DNA of 64,000 nucleotides from Microglena sp. YARC (Eukaryota > Chlorophyta > Chlorophyceae > Chlamydomonadales > Chlamydomonadaceae). The notes beneath the pieces were generated by a model, which saw only the letters and a program-made list of their open reading frames with translations, had not been told where the DNA came from and did no database searches. The position numbers were made by a program, and so were the translations under genes. Position 1 is the first letter of the stretch, and each line of letters begins with the position of its first letter. Location: assembly GCA_022414725.1 (NCBI GenBank), contig CM039462.1, positions 121,398,709 to 121,462,708 on the forward strand, written 5' to 3'. This document shows, piece by piece, positions 56,450-64,000 of the stretch.

Positions 56450-57480
56450 TTTAGCAGAAGCGATTATGATGTTTCCAGCTGAGTTCGAAATCGCGCAGAC
56501 GTTTGGACGTTTCGTCAGGCGACGCGGAAATGCAAAGACTTATGGAAATTGCAAACGATCGTCTGCGCAGTTTCAGACTGAGGTTGAAACATCGGAATTG
56601 CGCGAGAGCAAAGTTGCTTACCTGTAGCTTCCTCTTCGCGCATAGATACCTGGTTGGGCGTGCAAGCTGTTTCCCGAAAGGGCCTTCGTTTGGTCAACTC
56701 TGTCACGCACTCGCTACAGCTCAGCGCGAAAATAACCTTATCGTTGCAGGGTGGGAGTGGTGTGGGGTGGGGGGGGAAGATCTTGAAGAGGTATTGCACG
56801 CGGTGCAAGGAGCACGCAGCAAGAAGGAAGTCGGAAGTCGGAAGAACGTCACAGGGTTGCAAGGACTTAGATCGTGCAGAGATACCATGAGCCGTGCGAG
56901 TGTCTTAGCTCGCAGCACGATGAATGTTTCAATAGAGCCTGCAGAAAGGCTGGGGGATGGAAGTCAACTACCTCCAATCACGAATCAGGCGATGTGATAG
57001 CGAATCAGGCGATTTGATAGCATAATGAGATGACGAATGTAATGCTGAGATGAAGAATCAAGTGCGCATGCGTGAGCCAAGTGAAAGTCAAGGGCCAGCC
57101 AAATCATGAGCCGAAGTGAAAGTTATGGAGCATGAGCCGCTGGTCACTCCGTGAAGAAGCAATGCACTGAAAAATATTATTCCGAGCGCCATGCAAAGCG
57201 ATCCGAGGGACAGCAAATGACCTCCGAGGAGAGGATCTCCTCACTCATTTCATTGCAATTCATTGCCGTCACAGTATGGGAGGCAGTTGTGGACATGAAA
57301 TGAGCGCGCGCATAGCTTAGCGCATCTGCTATTTCGGTAATTGCAAATTTTGCTGGGCGAAGACTTGGGTGTACAGAAAGTCGGTTGCAAGTCGGTTGCA
57401 CTTTGCACGCCCATGGCACGTGGGTACGCGATGATGACACCACCACGACCACGACCATGATTTCTATATACATATAGATT
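56450..57480. mobile_element. dispersed element H (copy 3)
   Basis: Shares GCGCATGCGTGAG, TTATTCCGAGCGCCATGC, ATGACCTCCGAGGAGAGGA, GTCGGTTGCAAGTCGGTTGC and GATGATGACACCACCACGACC with copies at 15.9 and 49.2 kb. No recognised protein. It lies directly after the LINE tail. Confidence 0.65.
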
Positions 57481-58101
57481 TAGATGTATATTTATATGTA
57501 TTTACCTTGTACATACGCATGTATTTTATATTTATACGTATATATATTATATTTATATGTATATTTATATGTATGTATATTATATGTATATGTATATTTA
57601 TATGTATGTATATTATATTTATATGTATATTTATATGTATATACCTTGTACATACGCATGTATTTTATATTTATACGTATGTATATTATATTTATATGTA
57701 TATTTATATGTATGTATATTATATTTATATGTATATTTATATGTATGTATATTATATATTATATGTATATTTATATGTATATACCTTGTACATACGCATG
57801 TATTTTATATTTATACGTATGTGTATTATATTTATATGTATATTTTTATGTATGTATATTATATTTATATGTATATGTATATTTATATGTATGTATATTA
57901 TATTTATATGTATATATTATATGTATGTATATTATATGTACATGTATATTTATATGTATGTTTATATGTATATACCTTGTACATACGCATGTATTTTATA
58001 TTTAAGCGCATGCATTTTTTATTTATATTCATATACCTTACATGCACATATGTATTTGTATTCATTTATTTTATATTTGCTGTCCAGGGGTAGGGACTTA
58101 C

Positions 58102-58139
<38 letters not shown>

Positions 58140-58140
58140 A
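57480..58140. repeat. TATATTTATATGTA array and poly-C
   Basis: A loose higher-order unit carries CCTTGTACATACGCATGTAT at 57507, 57648, 57785 and 57976. Poly-C of ~39 lies at 58101-58139. Open YIYMYI-type frames are by-products. Confidence 0.9.
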
Positions 58141-58700
58141 GGCTAGGAAACAATCATGAAATCAGGATTAGCCCAAGTAGCTATTCAACCTAGTCACCCA
58201 CACCACACTACCCTGACCCCAACCACACAACCCAATACACAAAGGGATTCCGTGGGGGAGGGCCAGCGTTGGGAGCTCCCAGCGAGTGTGCCAAGCTGAG
58301 AAACCCTACAGTACTGCACCACAGAGACGTCAACACTACGCCTGTGCACTTATTTAACACTATAGGGGTGTTCAAGTCTGCAATGTTGGGCCCTCTTAAA
58401 CACGTTTACATCTTGGGTACATCTTAAAGATGTCTAACACCTCTAAATAGGTGTATACAGATGTAGGGCGTGGGCTGCATGCACACCATCTGCCCATGCA
58501 TAGCACAAACTCCTGGCCCCTGAGAGGGAGGGAGGGGGGGGCGAAAGGGGAAAAGGGAGGGATGTACGCATGCATGTTGGAAGTTCAATCGTCTGCATAG
58601 CACGAACTCCGGGCCCCCGTCGTTTACGATATGCTGGGAATCAGCCCACTAGTGCTTCTTTTGTATGCAGACCTGAGGAATACTGAGGTTGGACAAGTCT
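58141..58700. other. no gene recognised; SINE-like family A copy at end
   Basis: 58141-58600 shows no gene. 58610-58730 is a family A copy (TTCTTTTGTATGCAGACC, GAGGTTGGACAAGTC) whose tail enters the next array. Confidence 0.5.
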
Positions 58701-59530
58701 ATTTAGCTACACCTTTACCGGCTTGACTGTCAAAATACAGCTATTTAGCTACACCTTTACAGCTACTTAGCTACACCTTTACCGGCTTGACTGTCAAAAT
58801 ACAGCTATTCAGCTACGCCTTTACAGCTACTTAGCTACACCTTTACCGGCTTGACTGTCAAAATACAGCTATTTAGCTACACCTTTACCGGCTTGACTGT
58901 CAAAATACAGCTATTTAGCTACACCTTTACAGCTACTTAGCTACACCTTTACCGGCTTGACTGTCAAAATACAGCTATTTACCTACACCTTTACAGCTAC
59001 TTAGCTACACCTTTACCGGCTTGACTGTCAAAATACAGCTATTTACCTACACCTTTACAGCTACTTAGCTACACCTTTACCGGCTTGACTGTCAAAATAC
59101 AGCTATTTAGCTACACCTTTACAGCTATCTAGCTACACCTTTACCGGCTTGACTGTCAAAATACAGCTATTTAGCTACACCTTTACCGGCTTGACTGTCA
59201 AAATACAGCTATTCAGCTACACCTTTACAGCTACTTAGCTACACCTTTACCGGCTTGACTGTCAAAATACAGCTATTTAGCTACACCTTTACAGCTACTT
59301 AGCTACACCTTTACCGGCTTGACTGTCAAAATACAGCTATTTACCTACACCTTTACAGCTACTTAGCTACACCTTTACCGGCTTGACTGTCAAAATAGAG
59401 CTATTTAGCTACACCTTTACAGCTACTTAGCTACACCTTTACCGGCTTGACTGTCAAAATACAGCTATTTAGCTACACCTTTACAGCTATCTAGCTACAC
59501 CTTTACCGGCTTGACTGCCAAAATACACAC
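58700..59530. repeat. ~65-bp minisatellite from SINE tail
   Basis: About a dozen units of CTATTTAGCTACACCTTTAC, CGGCTTGACTGTCAAAATAC with or without an extra CAGCTACTTAGCTACACC block, giving 43- and 65-bp forms. The unit matches the family A tail (CTATTTGGCCTACCCCTGGACTG) and begins where a family A copy ends. Confidence 0.8.
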
Positions 59531-59977
59531 AGGCATGCCATAATACATACAGCATGGGCAACCCCACACCACAAGCTTTCCAGGGGGAGACAAATATTAT
59601 AGAGGGACTACTCGCCCCACCTCTTATAAGCAAGATAAGCTGCAAACTATTAGAATGGGCCTTTTACCGAGTACACAGCAAAATGGAACCAACTTTTCAC
59701 AGCAAGGTTGATAAGCAAACGCCGGAGGGCCCACTGTTTCGTAATTCAGCTACGAGTAGCAGCTTCCATCCAGCTCTATTAGCTATATAGCCCAGAAAAC
59801 AAACTCTGCTAAGCATACAACAGCGGGCCTGCATTCAAAATCTACCAAGATTATTATACAAATAAATAAACTGCTTTTTTTTTTTTTTTTTTAGCATGAT
59901 GGTCATAAGTCCCCCTTGGCTTTATCAAGCTGCGGGCACATATGGAGTCCAGTAGGGCACCTGTAAAACGTCATCGC

Positions 59978-60009
<32 letters not shown>

Positions 60010-60480
60010 TTTAGGAACTTGAACGCAAGCTAAGTTGCCTGGTTACATGCTCACCACCCTAGGGCTGCTCCCCCTCTTCATCATTGAACACCGCATACAG
60101 GTCGAAAGTATAAGAGACAACTTAGGGCATCAGGAAGTAATGAGGCGTGCATATATCATCCCACTTCTTCATAAAGATGACAGATGATTGACACTGTAAT
60201 GAGTAGTGATTACAGTGCCTTCCAGAAGGATGAAATATGACAGATACAGTAATCAGTTGCAAGACTACAAATCACATACACCTCACCTCTTCAGGCATGC
60301 CAATGTTTCTCTCTCGGTGATGCACGTGGCTGATGTTGGGAAGATCCTCCTACACAGTCACGCGTTTGTAGTTGGTGAAGTTGGTTGGGGTGTAGGTGGT
60401 AAAGTTTGTTGGTTGGTTCACTTGGTGAAGCTAGATGGTTGGTGCAGTTGGTGAAGCTGGCTGGCTGGCTACCTAGCTGG
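59531..60480. other. no gene recognised
   Basis: Poly-T of ~20 near 59873-59893, (CAG)n at 59984-60008, and a piece of the TAGCAGCTTCCATCCAGC repeat at 59750. GTTGGT repeats from 60370 lead into the array. Confidence 0.5.
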
Positions 60481-60489
60481 CTGGCTGGA

Positions 60490-63400
60490 CAACAGGCAAC
60501 GGACAACGGACAACAGACAACGGACAACGGAAACGGACAACGGGCGATGGGCGATGGGCGATGGGCGATGGACGATGGGCGATGGGCGATGGTCGATGGG
60601 CGATGGGCGATGGGCAATGGGCAGTGGGCAGTGGGCAATGGGCAATGGGCGATGGGCGATGGGCGATGGGCGATGGGCAATGGGCGATGGGCGATGGGTA
60701 GTGGGCAATGGGTGATGGGCGATGGGCGATGGGCGATGGGCGATGGGCGATGGGCGATGGGCAATGGGCAATGGGCAATGGGCAATGGGCAATGGGCAAT
60801 GGGCGATGGGCGATGGGCAATGGGCTGTGGGCAATGGGCAATGTTCAATGGGCGATGGGCGATAGGCGATGGGCAATGGGCAATGGGCGATGGGCAATGG
60901 GCAATGGGCAGTGGGCAATGTGCGATACGCGATGGGCGATGGGCGATGGGCGATGGGCAGTGGGCAGTGGGTAAAGGGCTATGGGCGATGGGCGAAGGGC
61001 GATGGGCGATGGGCGATGGGCAATGGGCAATGGGCAGTGGGCAATGGGCGATGGGCGATGGGCGATGGGCGATGGGCGATGGGCGATGGGCAGTGGGCAG
61101 TGGGCGATGGGCGATGGGCGATGGGCAATGGGCGATGGGCGATGGGCAATGGGCAGTGGGCGATGGGCGATGGGCGATGGGCTATGGGCAATGGGCAGTG
61201 GGCATTGGGCAATGGGCGATGGGCGATGGGCGATGGGCAATGGGCAGTGGGCAATGGGCAGTGGGCAGTGGGCAGTGGGCAGTGGGCAGTGGGCGATGGG
61301 CGATGGGCGATGGGCGATGGGCGATGGGCGATGGGCGATGGGCAGTGGGCAGTGGGTAATGGGCAGTGGGCGATGGGCGATGGGCGATGGGCGATGGGCG
61401 ATGGGCAATGGGCAATGGGCAGTGGGCAATGGGCGATGGGCGATGGGCGATGGGCGATGGGCGATGGGCAATGGGCGATGGGCAGTGTGCAATGGTCGAT
61501 GGGCGATGGGCAGTGGGCGATGGGCAATGGGCGATGGGCGATGGGCGATGGGCGATGGGCGATGGGCAATGGGCAGTGGGCAGTGTGCGATGGGCGATGG
61601 GCGATGGGCGATGGGCGATGGGCGATGGGCAATGGGCGATGGGCGAAGGGCAATGGGCGATGCGCGATGGGCGATGGGCGATGGGCGATGGGCGATGGGC
61701 GATGGGCGATGGGCGATGGGCGATGGGCGATGGGCAGTGGGCAGTGGGCGATGGGCGATGGGCGATGGGCGATGGGCGATGGGCGATGGGCGATGGGCAG
61801 TGGGCAATGGGCGATGGGCGATAGGCAGTGGGCAATGGGCGATGGGTGATGGGCGATAAGCGATGGGCGATGGGCGATGAGCAATGGGCAATGGGCAATG
61901 GGCGATGGGCGATGGGCGATTTGCGATGGGCGATGGGCAGTGGGCAATGGGCAATCGATCCCTACCTGTCATATAGATCAGATTTTAGCTGATCTATGGC
62001 TTGTTTATTTGATCCTGTTGGTATTTCTGCCACAACAGTGGGCAATGGGGCGATGGGCGATGGGCGATGGGCGATGGGCAATGGGCAGTGGGCAGTTGGC
62101 GATGGGCGATGGGCGATGGGCGATGGGCGATGGGCGATGGGCAATTGGCAGTGGGCAGTGGGCGATGGGCGATGGGCGATGGGCGATGGGCAGTGGGCAA
62201 TGGGCGATGGGCGATGGGCGATGGGCGATGGGCGATGGGCAGTGGGCAGTGGGGATGGGCGATGGGCGATGGGCAATGGGCTATGGGCAGTGGGCAATGG
62301 GCGATGGGCGATGGGCGAGGGGCGATGGGCAATGGGCAGTGGGCAGTGGGCAATGGGCGATGATGATGGGCGATGGGAGATGGGCGATGGGCGATGGGCG
62401 ATGGGCAGTGGGCAGTGGGCAGTGGGCGATGGGCGATGGGCGATGGGCGATGGGCAGTGGGTATTGGGCAATGGGCAATGGGCAATGGGCGATGGACGAT
62501 GGGCGATGGGCGATGGGCAGTGGGCAGTGAGCAGTGGGCAGTGGGCGATGGGCGATGGGCGATGGGCAATGGGCGATGGGCGATGGGCAATGGGCAATGG
62601 GCAGTGGGCAATGAGAGATGGGCGATGGGCGATGGGCAATGGGCAGTGGGCAGTGGGCAATGGGCGATGACGATGGGCGATGGGCGATGGGCGATGGGCG
62701 GTGGGCGATGGGCGATGGGCATTGGGCAGTGGGCAGTGGGCGATAGGCGATGGGCGATGGGCGATGGGCAGTGGGCGATGGGCAATGGGCAATAGGCGAT
62801 GGGCGATGGGCGATGGGCGATGGGCGATGGGCAGTGGCCGATGGGCGATGGGCGATGGGCGATGGGGATGGGCGATGGGCAATGGGCAGTGGGCAGTGGG
62901 CAGTGGGCGATGGGGGATGGGCGATGGGCGATGGGCGATGGGCAATGGGCAATGGGCGACGGGCAATGGGCAGCGGGCAGCGGATGATGGGCAATTGGCG
63001 ATGGGCGATGGGCAATGGGCGATGGTCGATGGTCGATGGTCGATGGGCAGTGGGCAGTGGGCAGTGGGCAGTGGGCGATGGGCGATGGGCGATGGGCGAT
63101 GGGCGATGGGCAGTGGGCAGTGGGCAGTGGGCAGTTGGCGATGGGGGATGGGCAATGGGCAATGGGCAGTGGGCAGTGGGCAGTGGGCGATGGGCGATGG
63201 GCAATGGGCGATGGGCGATGGGCAATGGGCGATGGGCGATGGGCAATGGGCTGTGGGCAATGGGCAATGTTCAATGGGCGATGGGCGATGGGCGATGGGC
63301 AATGGGCGATGGGCGATGGGCAATGGGCAATGGGCAGTGGGCAATGGGCGATAGGCGATGGGCGGTGGGCGATGGGCGATGGGCAGTGGGCAGTGGGTAA

Positions 63401-64000
63401 AGGGCGATGGGCGATGGGCGATGGGATGGGCGATGGGCGATGGGCAATGGGCAATGGGCAGTGGGCAATGGGCGATGGGCGATGGGCGATGGGCGATGGG
63501 CGATGGGCGATGGGTAGTGGGCAATGGGCGATGGGCGATGGGCGATGGGCGATGGGCAATGGGCAGTGGGCGATGGGCGATGGGCGATGGGCGATGGGCG
63601 ATGGGCGATGGGCGATGGGCGATGGGCGATGGGCAATGGGCGATGGGCAGTGGGCAATGGGCGATGGGCGATGGGCGATGGGCGATGGGCGATGGGCGAT
63701 GGGCAATGGGCAGTGGGCAGTGGGCAGTGGGCGATGGGCGATGGGCGATGGGCGATGGGCGATGGGCGATGGGCGATGGGCAGTGGGCAGTGGGTAATGG
63801 GCGATGGGCGATGGGCGATGGGCGATGGGCGATGGGCAATGGGCAATGGGCAGTGGGCAATGGGCGATGGGCGATGGGCGATGGGCGATGGGCGATGGGC
63901 GATGGGCAATGGGCGATGGGCGATGGGCGATGGGCGATGGGCGATGGGCGATGGGCAGTGGGCAATGGGCGATGGGCGATGGGCGAGGGGCGATGGGCGA
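60490..64000. repeat. 7-bp (GGGCGAT) array
   Basis: About 3.5 kb of GGGCGAT with two main variants, GGGCAAT and GGGCAGT, continuing past the window. Seven is not a multiple of three and no unit gives a stop, so all six frames are open (up to 667 codons, reading GRWAMGD or AHRPSPI) without any gene. A ~85-bp unique island interrupts it at 61955-62038. The first part (60490-60545) is GACAACGGACAAC repeat. Confidence 0.95.

Noticed and set aside
60845..63965. Very long open frames on both strands (up to 667 codons)
   Set aside because: They come from a 7-bp unit with no stop in any frame. All six frames are open and read the same seven-residue repeat.
60490..64000. Telomere
   Set aside because: Canonical TTTAGGG or related telomere units are absent; the 7-bp length alone is not enough.

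Overview
The window is nuclear DNA from a eukaryote with long introns and very heavy simple-repeat content, most likely a chlorophyte green alga. The evidence is: (i) one gene encodes a class III nucleotide cyclase of the large green-algal type; (ii) exons are joined by GT-AG introns with consistent reading phase; (iii) LINE, Ty3/Gypsy, SINE and MITE remnants are present. A prasinophyte such as Cymbomonas would fit, but the species is inference. Nearly all long open frames here are by-products of short tandem repeats, not genes.

Gene 1 (+, 1149-20382): the 3' part of a cyclase gene. Twelve exons join in phase to 978 codons plus stop. They hold a cyclase catalytic half, a long Ser/Pro-rich region, a second conserved segment and a C-terminal Cys-x2-Cys pair. 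The 5' end lies outside the window.

20.4-31 kb: tRNA-derived SINEs, a 28-bp and a ~75-bp minisatellite, a gutted Ty3/Gypsy element (gag-like, RNase H and pre-integrase pieces) carrying a nested MITE and a nested SINE fragment, and a ~120-bp array.

Gene 2 (+, 31024-43138): a complete seven-exon gene for a 245-residue J-domain protein. Its HPD motif is assembled across an intron that holds a nested Harbinger/Tourist-like element. The intron before exon 5 carries many copies of the start of that exon.

43-51 kb: decayed repeats, a hAT-like MITE with target-site duplication, foldback elements, and at least one exon of a minus-strand gene (50344-50471), perhaps with a second near 48.14-48.26 kb.

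51.8-56.4 kb: a LINE with ORF1, endonuclease and reverse transcriptase, broken by frameshifts and ending in a pentamer tail. 56.4-60.5 kb: a dispersed element, AT-rich repeats and a ~65-bp minisatellite seeded from a SINE tail. 60.5-64 kb: a 7-bp (GGGCGAT) array that runs off the window.

The most notable pattern is that many introns hold tandem copies of the neighbouring splice junction. Copies of an exon start, with its 3' splice site, lie upstream of that exon. Copies of an exon end, with its donor, lie downstream. I count at least twelve independent cases in three genes on both strands.
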